DNA of 64,000 nucleotides, taken from contig JACKLI010000001.1 in NCBI GenBank assembly GCA_024235995.1, positions 1,860,001 through 1,924,000 of the forward strand. The letters are read 5' to 3'. The notes beneath the pieces were generated by a model that had not been told where the DNA came from, ran no database searches, and worked only from the letters and a program-made list of their open reading frames with translations. The DNA is from Burkholderiaceae bacterium. Lineage in GTDB: Bacteria > Pseudomonadota > Gammaproteobacteria > Burkholderiales > Burkholderiaceae_C. The translations under genes and the position numbers were made by a program. This document shows positions 16,255-23,703 of this stretch, piece after piece; position 1 is the stretch's first letter, and each line of letters starts with the position of its first letter.

Positions 16255-16900
16255 ACCCACCCTGCGCGAGCAGCTGATGCAGGCCATTGCCGCCGCTGGC
16301 CACACGGTGGAGGGCGCGGCGGACGGGCGCGAGGCGCATTACCTGGGTGACGTGGAAACCTTCGATGCCGTGGTGCTGGATTTGGGCCTGCCGGTGCAGG
16401 ACGGCCTGTCGGTGCTGCGCCGCTGGCGCGCCGCCGGGCGCAACATGCCGGTGCTGATCCTGACCGCGCGCGGCAGCTGGCAGGAAAAGGTCGAGGGCAT
16501 GGACGCCGGCGCCGACGACTACCTGGCCAAGCCCTTTCACATGGAAGAGCTGCTGGCGCGCCTGCGCGCGCTGCTGCGCCGTGGTGGCGAGCACGCCAGC
16601 GCCGAGTGGCGCTGCGGCCCGATCTGGCTGGACACGCGCCAGGCGCGCGTGCTGGTCGACGGCCAACCCCTGGTTCTGACCAGCCACGAGTTCAAGCTGC
16701 TGTCGCTCTTGATGCAGCGCAAGGGCGAGGTGCTCTCGCGCACCGAGCTGTCCGAGCACATCTACGCGCAGGACAGCGACCGCGACTCCAACACCATCGA
16801 GGTCTTCGTCGCTCGCCTGCGCAAGAAGCTGCCCGAAGGCAGCATCGAGACCGTGCGCGGCCTGGGCTACCGGCTGGTGGACACCGGCGCTGGCGCATGA
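16229..16900 (+). CDS. PhoP-like OmpR-family response regulator
   Basis: A 223-residue response regulator. The receiver domain (1-120) has the acidic pair in VVEDEPTLRE, phospho-acceptor D51 in VVLDLGLP, and K in YLAKPFHMEELLARL; the run WQEKVEGMDAGADDY is strongly PhoP-like. The winged-helix DNA-binding domain (about 128-218) ends with IEVFVARLRKKL and TVRGLGYRL. It overlaps the PepSY gene by 26 bp and the kinase gene by 4 bp (ATGA). The direct-repeat boxes in this window match the OmpR/PhoP mode of binding. Confidence 0.93.
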   Translation: MRILVVEDEPTLREQLMQAIAAAGHTVEGAADGREAHYLGDVETFDAVVLDLGLPVQDGLSVLRRWRAAGRNMPVLILTARGSWQEKVEGMDAGADDYLAKPFHMEELLARLRALLRRGGEHASAEWRCGPIWLDTRQARVLVDGQPLVLTSHEFKLLSLLMQRKGEVLSRTELSEHIYAQDSDRDSNTIEVFVARLRKKLPEGSIETVRGLGYRLVDTGAGA

Positions 16901-18285
16901 AGGCCGGCTCGCTGCGCCTGCGCCTGCTGGCGGGCACGCTGGCCTGGATCGTGCTGGCGGTGGCGGTGGCGGGCTGGGGCCTGCGCACGCTGTTCCTGGA
17001 GCACATCACGCAGCAGCTGCAGGCGCAGCTGCTGCTGCAGCTCAACCAGTTGAGCGCGGCGGTCGACTGGACGCCCGACAAGGGTGTGACGGTGGCCCCG
17101 ATGGCCGGCGACGCCCGGCTGGAGCAGCCGCTGTCGGGCCTGTACTGGCAGGTCGACGAAGGGGGCGCCCGGCCGCGCGCGGCCGTGGCGCGCTCGCGCT
17201 CGTTGTGGGACCAGGCCTTGAGCTTGCCGCCGCCGCCCGCGCAGTACCCCGCCGCCGGCTATGGCGTGCTGCACCTGCAGGACGCGCAAGGCCACGCGCT
17301 GCTGGCCGTCGCGCGCCCGCTGCAGCTGCCCGAGCAGGCCGCGCCGCCGCTGCGCGTGGTGGTGGCCGGCGACCGGGCGCTGCTGGCCGAGCCGCTGCAG
17401 CGCTTCACGCGCCTGCTGCTGGCGGCGCTGGCCATGCTGGCGCTGGGCCTGGCGGTGGCGGCGGCCTTGCAGCTGCATTTCGCGCTGCAGCCGCTCAAGC
17501 TGTTGCGCCAGCGCCTGGCGGCGGTGCGCAGCGGCGAGGCGGCGCAACTGACCGGCGACTTCCCGCGGGAGCTGCAGCCGCTGGTGGGCGAGTTCAACCA
17601 CGTGCTGAGCGAAAACGCCGACATGGTGCAGCGCGCGCGCACCCAGGCCGGCAACCTGGCGCACGCGGTGCACACGCCGCTGGCGATCCTGGCCAACGCC
17701 GCGCGGCGGGACTCCGGCCCGCTGGCGCAGCAGGTGCTCGAGCAGGTGGAGCTGGCACGGCGCCAGGTCGAATGGCACCTGGCGCGCGCGCGCGCCGCCG
17801 CCGCCGTGCGCGCCACCGGCCTGCGCACGCCGGTGCTGGGGCCCGTGCGCTCGCTGCTGCGCACCATGGCGCGCCTGCACGTCGAGCGCGGCGTTGCCTT
17901 CGATCTGGCGCCGCAAGCCCGGGACCTGGCCTTTCGTGGCGAGGCCCAGGACTTGTACGAGCTGCTGGGCAACCTGCTGGACAACGCGGGCAAGTGGGCC
18001 CGCGCGCGCGTCGCGGTCGACGTGCAGCCGGCCGGCGAGCAGCTGTGCTTCACGGTCGACGACGACGGCCCGGGCATTCCCGAGGCCGAGCGCGAGCGCA
18101 TGTTCGAGCGCGGCGTGCAGGGCGACGAGCAGCGCCCCGGCTCCGGGCTGGGGCTGGACATCGTGCGCACGCTGGCCGAGACCTACGGCGGCAGCGTGCA
18201 GGCGCTGGCCTCGCCCCTGGGCGGCCTGCGCATGCGGCTGTGCCTGCCGGCGGCCGAGGGGGCTGCGCCAAGTGCCGGGGTGTGA
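16897..18285 (+). CDS. PhoQ-like sensor histidine kinase
   Basis: A 462-residue inner-membrane kinase. It has a first membrane helix at about 10-30 (LAGTLAWIVLAVAVAGWGL), a periplasmic sensor of about 130 residues, a second helix at about 170-190 (LLLAALAMLALGLAVAAAL), a HAMP-like linker, the H-box AHAVHTPLAIL with His259, the N-box ELLGNLLDNAGKWA, and G-boxes DDDGPGIPEAE and GSGLGLDIV. Start ATG overlaps the regulator stop (ATGA). The periplasmic part lacks an obvious acidic patch of the enterobacterial PhoQ kind, so the signal is not known. Confidence 0.92.
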   Translation: MKAGSLRLRLLAGTLAWIVLAVAVAGWGLRTLFLEHITQQLQAQLLLQLNQLSAAVDWTPDKGVTVAPMAGDARLEQPLSGLYWQVDEGGARPRAAVARSRSLWDQALSLPPPPAQYPAAGYGVLHLQDAQGHALLAVARPLQLPEQAAPPLRVVVAGDRALLAEPLQRFTRLLLAALAMLALGLAVAAALQLHFALQPLKLLRQRLAAVRSGEAAQLTGDFPRELQPLVGEFNHVLSENADMVQRARTQAGNLAHAVHTPLAILANAARRDSGPLAQQVLEQVELARRQVEWHLARARAAAAVRATGLRTPVLGPVRSLLRTMARLHVERGVAFDLAPQARDLAFRGEAQDLYELLGNLLDNAGKWARARVAVDVQPAGEQLCFTVDDDGPGIPEAERERMFERGVQGDEQRPGSGLGLDIVRTLAETYGGSVQALASPLGGLRMRLCLPAAEGAAPSAGV

Positions 18286-18384
18286 GCGGTAAGCGCGGGT
18301 TTCCTGCACCTGAAAGACGGATGGCCCCAAACCCGAAGTGGGCAGGCGGCGCGCGGCTTGCATTGCATCGCCTGGCCATGATAA

Positions 18385-18406
18385 GGTAGTAATCAATTAC
18401 TTACTT
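18385..18406. promoter_or_regulatory. Candidate operator of the TetR-type repressor
   Basis: Within the otherwise GC-rich 142-bp gap before the TetR gene is an AT-rich inverted repeat, AGTAAtcaaTTACT (18388-18401), extended by a further TTACTT. It lies 27 bp upstream of the start codon, where an autoregulatory operator is expected. Confidence 0.45.
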
Positions 18407-18427
18407 GCATCAAAACGCCGCCCGACC

Positions 18428-19036
18428 ATGACCGAACGCCCACGACACCTCCCGGCCGACGAACGGCGCGCGGCCACCGTGGAGGCCCTGATCGACCTGG
18501 CCGCGCGGCAAAACCCGAGCGACATCACCACCAGCGCGATCGCCGAGCGCATGGGCCTGACGCAAGGGGCGCTGTTTAGGCACTTCCCGAGCAAGGACGC
18601 GATCGTGCAGGCCTGCATGACCTGGGTCAGCGATCGCCTGCTCGCGCGCATCGACAAGGCGGCCGCGCAGGCCGCTGGCCCGGCCGCCGCGCTGGAGGCC
18701 ATGTTCATGGCGCACATCGACTTCGTGGCCCGGCACCCGGGCGTGCCGCGCCTGCTGTTCGGCGAGCTGCAGCGCGCCGACGACAGCCTGCCCAAGCAGA
18801 TGGTGCGCGCGCTGCTGCAGCAGTACGGCATGCGCCTGCGCCACCTGCTCGACGCCGGCAAGGCGCAGGGCGAGTTCGACCGCGCGCTCGACGTGGACGC
18901 GGCGGCCGTGCTGTTCATCGGCACCGTCCAGGGCCTGGTCATGCAGTCGCTGCTGGCGGGCAAGGTCGGCCAGATTCGCCACGCGGCGGCGGGAGCGTTT
19001 GCCATCTATCGCCGCGGCATCGGGAGCGCATCATGA
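18428..19036 (+). CDS. TetR/AcrR-family transcriptional regulator
   Basis: A 202-residue repressor-type protein. The N-terminal helix-turn-helix covers about residues 15-60 (TSAIAERMGLTQGALFRHFPSK); the C-terminal ligand-binding domain includes FVARHPGVPRLLFGELQRAD and LDVDAAAVLFIGTVQGLVMQ. It is the first gene of a five-gene efflux operon and overlaps the adaptor gene by 4 bp (ATGA). It most likely represses the operon until a pump substrate binds. Confidence 0.92.
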   Translation: MTERPRHLPADERRAATVEALIDLAARQNPSDITTSAIAERMGLTQGALFRHFPSKDAIVQACMTWVSDRLLARIDKAAAQAAGPAAALEAMFMAHIDFVARHPGVPRLLFGELQRADDSLPKQMVRALLQQYGMRLRHLLDAGKAQGEFDRALDVDAAAVLFIGTVQGLVMQSLLAGKVGQIRHAAAGAFAIYRRGIGSAS

Positions 19037-20184
19037 AATTTCCCCGTCTGCAGCGCCGCACGCTCATGCTGCTGGCCGTCGCCGTGCCGCTGGCGGTGCT
19101 GTTCGTCTACGTCGCCCTGCGTTCGGGGCCTTTGGCGCCGGTGGCCGTGACCGTGACGCAGGTCGAATCGCGCAGCATCGCGCCGGCGCTGGCCGGCATC
19201 GGCACGGTACAGGCGCGCCACACCTACAAGATCGGCCCCACCGCTGCCGGGCGCGTGCGCCGCGTCGACGTGCAGGTGGGCGACACCGTGGCCGCCGGCC
19301 AGGTGCTGGGCGAGATGGACCCGGTCGACCTGGACGAGCGCCTGCGCGCGCAGCAGGCCGCCATCGCCAGCGCCGATGCGGCCCTGCGCCAGGCCGAGGC
19401 GAAACAGGCCTTCGCCCGCACGCAGGCCAAACGCTATGACGATCTGCTGGCGGTGCGCGGCACCAGCGAGGAGCTGGCCGCCACCCGGCGCCAGGAGCTG
19501 GCGCTGGCCGACGCCGCGCTGGCGGCGGCGCGCGCCGACGGCGCCCGGCTGCGCGCCGAGCTGCAGGCGGTGCGCGCGCAGCGCGGCAACCTGGTGCTGC
19601 TGGCGCCGGTGGCGGGCCTGGTGGTGGCGCGCGACGTGGACCCGGGCACCACGGTGGTGGCGGGGCAGGCCGTGGTCGAGCTGATCGACCCGGCCAGCCT
19701 GTGGGTGGACACGCGCTTCGACCAGATCGGCGCCGAGGGGCTGGCGGCCGGCCTGCCGGCCAAGGCCGTGCTGCGGTCCCGGCGCGGGCAGGCGCTGGAC
19801 GCGCGCGTGCTGCGCGTGGAGCCGCGCGCCGACGTCGTGACCGAGGAAACGCTGGCCAAGCTGACGTTCGATGCCCCACCGGCCACCTTGCCGCCCGTGG
19901 GCGAGCTGGCCGAGGTGACGGTGCAATTGCCGGCCCTGGCCGCGGCGCCCGCCATCCCGAACGCTGCGTTGCGAACGGTCGGCGGCAAGCTGGGTGTCTG
20001 GAAAATGGTCGATGGCAAGCTGGCCTTCCAGGCGGTGACGCCCGGGCGTGGCGACCTAGACGGCTGGGTGCAGGTGACCCAGGGCCTGGCGGTGGGCGAG
20101 CCGGTGGTGGTGTACAGCGAGAAGGCCCTGAGCGCGGGCAGCCGCATCCAGGTGGTCGACCGGATTGCCGGGGTGGTGCCATGA
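19033..20184 (+). CDS. HlyD-family periplasmic adaptor subunit
   Basis: A 383-residue membrane fusion protein. One N-terminal membrane anchor (LMLLAVAVPLAVLFVYVALR) is followed by a lipoyl-like half motif (AGRVRRVDVQVGDTVAAGQVLGEMD), a helical hairpin (about 90-185) and the second lipoyl half (VLLAPVAGLVVARDVDPGTTVVAGQ), then beta-barrel and membrane-proximal domains. It should join the ABC permease to the outer-membrane factor encoded downstream. It overlaps the regulator and the permease by 4 bp each. Confidence 0.93.
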   Translation: MKFPRLQRRTLMLLAVAVPLAVLFVYVALRSGPLAPVAVTVTQVESRSIAPALAGIGTVQARHTYKIGPTAAGRVRRVDVQVGDTVAAGQVLGEMDPVDLDERLRAQQAAIASADAALRQAEAKQAFARTQAKRYDDLLAVRGTSEELAATRRQELALADAALAAARADGARLRAELQAVRAQRGNLVLLAPVAGLVVARDVDPGTTVVAGQAVVELIDPASLWVDTRFDQIGAEGLAAGLPAKAVLRSRRGQALDARVLRVEPRADVVTEETLAKLTFDAPPATLPPVGELAEVTVQLPALAAAPAIPNAALRTVGGKLGVWKMVDGKLAFQAVTPGRGDLDGWVQVTQGLAVGEPVVVYSEKALSAGSRIQVVDRIAGVVP

Positions 20185-21380
20185 TCAGCCTGGCCGGGCG
20201 CGACATCCTGCATGCCTGGGGCAAGTTCATCTTCACCGGGGTCGGCCTGGGCCTGCTGATCGGCGTCACGCTGACCATGGCCGGGGTGTACCGCGGCATG
20301 ATCGACGACGGGAAGGTGCTGCTCGACGCCAGCGGGGCCGACCTGTGGGTGGTGCAGAGGGACACGCTGGGCCCCTATGCCGAATCGTCCAGCGTGCCGG
20401 ACGACCTGTGGCGCGGCATCCGCGCCATGCCGGGCGTGGCGCAGGCGGCCAACGTGACCTACTTGACGATGCAGGTGGGGCAGGGCAGCCGCGACGTGCG
20501 CGCCATGGTGGTGGGCATCACCGCCGGCGGCCCGGGCGATCCGGGCTGGCCGCCGCAGCTGGTGGCGGGCCGGCAGCTGACGCGCGGCCACTACGAGGCC
20601 GTGGCCGACCTGGCCTCGGGGTTTCAACTGGGTGACGAGCTGAAGATCCGGCGCAACCACTACCGCGTGGTCGGCCTCACGCGCCGCATGGTGTCGTCCG
20701 GCGGCGATCCGATGGTGTTCATTCCGCTCAAGGACGCGCAGGAGGCGCAGTTCCTCAAGGACAACGACGCCATCCTCATGCAGCGGCGGCGCACCGGCGA
20801 CAACCCGGCCTTCAACCGCCCCGGCGTGCCCGGCCTGCTGGACGCGGTGGTCGCCTCGCAGACCAGCAACCATGCGGCCAACGCGGTGCTGGTGCGCGTG
20901 CAGCCGGGCTTTGCGCCGGCGCGGGTGGCCGAGCCGATCCGGCGCTGGAAGCGTCTGACGGTGTACGACCGCGCGCAGATGGAAGGCATCGTGCTGGGCA
21001 AGCTGATCGCCACCTCGGCCAAGCAGATCGGCATGTTCCTGGTCATCCTGGCGCTGGTCAGCGCCGCCATCGTGGCCTTCATCATCTACACGCTGACGAT
21101 GGACAAGATCCGCGAGATCGCCGTGCTCAAGCTGATCGGCACGCGCAACCGCACCATCGCCGGCATGATCCTGCAGCAGGCGCTGGTGCTGGGCGTGATC
21201 GGCTTCGTGGTGGGCAAGATCAGCGCCACCTTCGCCGCGCCCATCTTTCCCAAGTACGTGCTGCTGGTGCCGCAGGACTCGGTCGCGGGCTTCTTCGCCC
21301 TGATGGCGATCTGCGTGCTGGCCAGCGGCGTGGCGATCCGCATGGCGCTCAAGGTCGATCCGGCCGAGGCGATCGGGTGA
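20181..21380 (+). CDS. ABC transporter permease, FtsX/DevC-like
   Basis: A 399-residue permease with an N-terminal helix (FIFTGVGLGLLIGVTLTMAG), a large periplasmic domain, and three C-terminal helices (MFLVILALVSAAIVAFIIYTL, ALVLGVIGFVVGKI, FFALMAICVLASGVAIRMAL). The EIAVLKLIGTRNRTI segment is typical of the FtsX/MacB fold. Adaptor, permease and ATPase order matches DevBCA-type exporters, which use mechanotransmission rather than a central channel. The substrate cannot be read from sequence. Confidence 0.9.
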   Translation: MISLAGRDILHAWGKFIFTGVGLGLLIGVTLTMAGVYRGMIDDGKVLLDASGADLWVVQRDTLGPYAESSSVPDDLWRGIRAMPGVAQAANVTYLTMQVGQGSRDVRAMVVGITAGGPGDPGWPPQLVAGRQLTRGHYEAVADLASGFQLGDELKIRRNHYRVVGLTRRMVSSGGDPMVFIPLKDAQEAQFLKDNDAILMQRRRTGDNPAFNRPGVPGLLDAVVASQTSNHAANAVLVRVQPGFAPARVAEPIRRWKRLTVYDRAQMEGIVLGKLIATSAKQIGMFLVILALVSAAIVAFIIYTLTMDKIREIAVLKLIGTRNRTIAGMILQQALVLGVIGFVVGKISATFAAPIFPKYVLLVPQDSVAGFFALMAICVLASGVAIRMALKVDPAEAIG

Positions 21381-22096
21381 TGGCCATGGGCGGCAAGGGC
21401 ATTCGCATCGAGGGGCTGTCCAAGCGCTACGGCAGCGGGGACACGGCCGTGCTGGCGCTGCGCAACGTCAACATGCAGGTCGCGCCGGGCGAGGTGGTGG
21501 GCCTGATCGGGCCCTCCGGCTCGGGCAAGAGCACGCTGCTGAAATGCCTGGGCGCGGTGATCGACCCGACGGCCGGCCGCATGGTGCTGGGCGACGAGGT
21601 GATCTACGACGACGGCTGGAAAGTGCGCGACCTGCGCGCGCTGCGGCGCGACAAGATCGGCTTCGTGTTCCAGGCGCCGTACCTGATCCCGTTTCTGGAC
21701 GTCACCGACAACGTGGCGCTGCTGCCGATGCTGGCCGGCGTGCCCAACGACGAGGCGCGCCGGCGCGCGCTGGAGCTGCTCACGGCGCTGGACGTGCAGC
21801 ACCGCGCCCAGGCCATGCCGGCGCAGCTGTCGGGCGGCGAGCAGCAGCGCGTGGCGATCGCGCGTGGCCTGGTCAACCGCCCGCCGGTGATCCTGGCCGA
21901 CGAGCCCACCGCGCCGCTCGACTCGCAGCGCGCCATGGCGGTGGTGCGCATCCTGAACGACATGGCGCGCAAGTACGAGACCGCCATCATCGTCGTGACG
22001 CACGACGAAAAAATCATCCCCACCTTCAAGCGCATCTATCACATCCGCGATGGCGTGACGCACGAAGAGGCGGGCGAGGGGCGGGCGATCGATTGA
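21380..22096 (+). CDS. ABC transporter ATP-binding protein, LolD/DevA-like
   Basis: A 238-residue ATPase. It has Walker A GPSGSGKST, Q-loop in FVFQAPYLIPFLDV, signature LSGGEQQRVAIARGL, Walker B ILADEPTAPLD and the switch His in VVTHDEK. The ATG at 21380 overlaps the permease stop (TGATG); a GTG at 21377 is an alternative start. Where most relatives have DEPTGNLD, this one has DEPTAPLD. Confidence 0.92.
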   Translation: MAMGGKGIRIEGLSKRYGSGDTAVLALRNVNMQVAPGEVVGLIGPSGSGKSTLLKCLGAVIDPTAGRMVLGDEVIYDDGWKVRDLRALRRDKIGFVFQAPYLIPFLDVTDNVALLPMLAGVPNDEARRRALELLTALDVQHRAQAMPAQLSGGEQQRVAIARGLVNRPPVILADEPTAPLDSQRAMAVVRILNDMARKYETAIIVVTHDEKIIPTFKRIYHIRDGVTHEEAGEGRAID

Positions 22097-22110
22097 TCAA
22101 GGAGTTTGAA

Positions 22111-23703
22111 ATGAAACGAGGCTCCCGATGCACCGATTTTCTCCCTCTCCCTCCGGGAGAGGGTGGGGGTGAGGGCGCCGGCGCATCCCAGCGCACGGCG
22201 TTCGCATGGCCGACGCTGGCGGCCCTGGGCCTGCTGGCCGGCTGCGCTGCCGGCTCCGACTTCCAGCGCCCGCCAGCGCCCACTGTCTCCAGCTACACGG
22301 CGGCGCCACTGCCGGCGCAGACGGCGTCGGCCGATACCGCCCTGGGCGCCGCCCAGGGCTTTGCGGTGGGCGCGCCGGTGGATGCGCGCTGGTGGCGCCA
22401 GCTGGGCTCGCAGCGGCTGGACGCCTGGATCGAGCAGGCCTTTGCCGCCAGCCCCACGCTGGCCGCGGCCGAGGCCACTTTGCGGCAGGCCGACGAAACC
22501 TACGCCGCGCAGGCCGGCGCCACGCTGTACCCGCAGGTCAGCGGCACCCTCGGCGCGCAGCGCCAGCGCCTGAACCCGAGCGCGCAGGGGCAGGCCGGCG
22601 ACGCGCGCGAGTTCAACCTGTACAGCGCCGGCCTCGGCGTGCGCTATCGGCTCGATGTGTCGGGCGGCAACCGGCGCGCGCTGGAGGCGCTGGCCGCCCG
22701 CACCGACCAGCGCCGCCACCAGCTGGACGGCGCCCGCTTGACGCTGGCCGGCAGCCTGGCCGCCAGCGCCATCGGGCGCGCCCGGCTGGCCGGGCAGATC
22801 GCGGCCACCGAGGCGCTGCTGGGCGCGCAGCAGGAGCAGCAGGGCCTGACCGGCGAGCGCGTGCGCCTGGGCGCGGCGGCGCCCGACGAGTTGCTGGCTT
22901 TGCAGGCGCAGACCGAGCAGACGCGCGCCGGCCTGGCCTCGCTGCGCCAGCAGCTCGATCAAAGCGATCACCGGCTGGCCGTGCTGGCCGGGCAGGCGCC
23001 GGGCGCGGCGCGGGTGCCGGAATTCACGCTGGCCGAGTTCAGCCTGCCCGCCGTGCTGCCGGTGGCGCTGCCGTCCGAGCTGGTGCGGGCCCGCCCCGAC
23101 ATCCGGGCGGCCGAGGCCTTGCTGCACGCCGCCACCGCCGACCACGGGGTGGCGGTGGCCAAGCTCTATCCGCAGATCGAACTGAGCGCCAGCCTGGGCA
23201 GCCAGGCGCTGACCGCGGGCGCCTTGTTTGGCGGAGCCTCCGCAGCGTGGGCCGTGCTGGGCCAGCTGACCCAGCCCTTGTTCAACCCCGGCCTGCCGGC
23301 GGAGCAGCGCGCCTATCTGGCGGCGCTGGATGCCGCCGCGGCCAACTACCAGGGCGTGGTGCTGGGGGCGCTGCGCGAGGTGGCCGACACCCTGCGCGCG
23401 CTCGACCACGACGCGCAGGCCCTGGCGGCGCTGGCGGCGGCCGATGCCGCGGCGCGCGCCACCCTGCAGTCGGTGGAGCGCCAGCATGCGCTGGGCACCG
23501 CCGCTTACGTGCAGGTGCTGCTGGCCCGGCAGCAGGCGCGGCAGGCTCAGCTCGGCCTGATCGCCGCCCAGGCGCAGCGGCTGGCCGACAGCGCCGCGCT
23601 GTACCAGGCCTCGGCCGCGGCGCCCGAGGCGGATCAGAACGTCACATCCGCCCGCAGCCACAGCGTGCGCCCCGGCTCGTTGACGCGCACGCCGCCCGGA
23701 TAG
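22111..23703 (+). CDS. Outer-membrane factor lipoprotein, NodT/OprM-like
   Basis: A 530-residue trimeric efflux channel subunit. A lipobox (LAALGLLAGC) acylates the protein; two OEP repeats follow (WIEQAFAASPTLAAAEATLR and RARPDIRAAEALLHAATADHG). An aaggag site precedes ATG 22111. The signal peptide is unusually long because the codons after MKRGSRCTDF read through a GC-rich palindrome (22143-22163) translated LPLPPGEGGGEGAG. The last 70 bp overlap the convergent TonB receptor gene, so the final 20 or so residues are not family-like. It completes the TetR-adaptor-permease-ATPase-channel operon. Confidence 0.9.
   Translation: MKRGSRCTDFLPLPPGEGGGEGAGASQRTAFAWPTLAALGLLAGCAAGSDFQRPPAPTVSSYTAAPLPAQTASADTALGAAQGFAVGAPVDARWWRQLGSQRLDAWIEQAFAASPTLAAAEATLRQADETYAAQAGATLYPQVSGTLGAQRQRLNPSAQGQAGDAREFNLYSAGLGVRYRLDVSGGNRRALEALAARTDQRRHQLDGARLTLAGSLAASAIGRARLAGQIAATEALLGAQQEQQGLTGERVRLGAAAPDELLALQAQTEQTRAGLASLRQQLDQSDHRLAVLAGQAPGAARVPEFTLAEFSLPAVLPVALPSELVRARPDIRAAEALLHAATADHGVAVAKLYPQIELSASLGSQALTAGALFGGASAAWAVLGQLTQPLFNPGLPAEQRAYLAALDAAAANYQGVVLGALREVADTLRALDHDAQALAALAAADAAARATLQSVERQHALGTAAYVQVLLARQQARQAQLGLIAAQAQRLADSAALYQASAAAPEADQNVTSARSHSVRPGSLTRTPPG
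22143..22163. repeat. REP-like palindrome inside the outer-membrane factor signal peptide
   Basis: CCCTCTCCC (22143-22151) and GGGAGAGGG (22155-22163) form a perfect 9-bp inverted repeat with a TCC loop, followed by TGGGGGTGAGGGC. In many Burkholderiales this sequence is a scattered extragenic element; here it is translated in frame. Confidence 0.6.
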
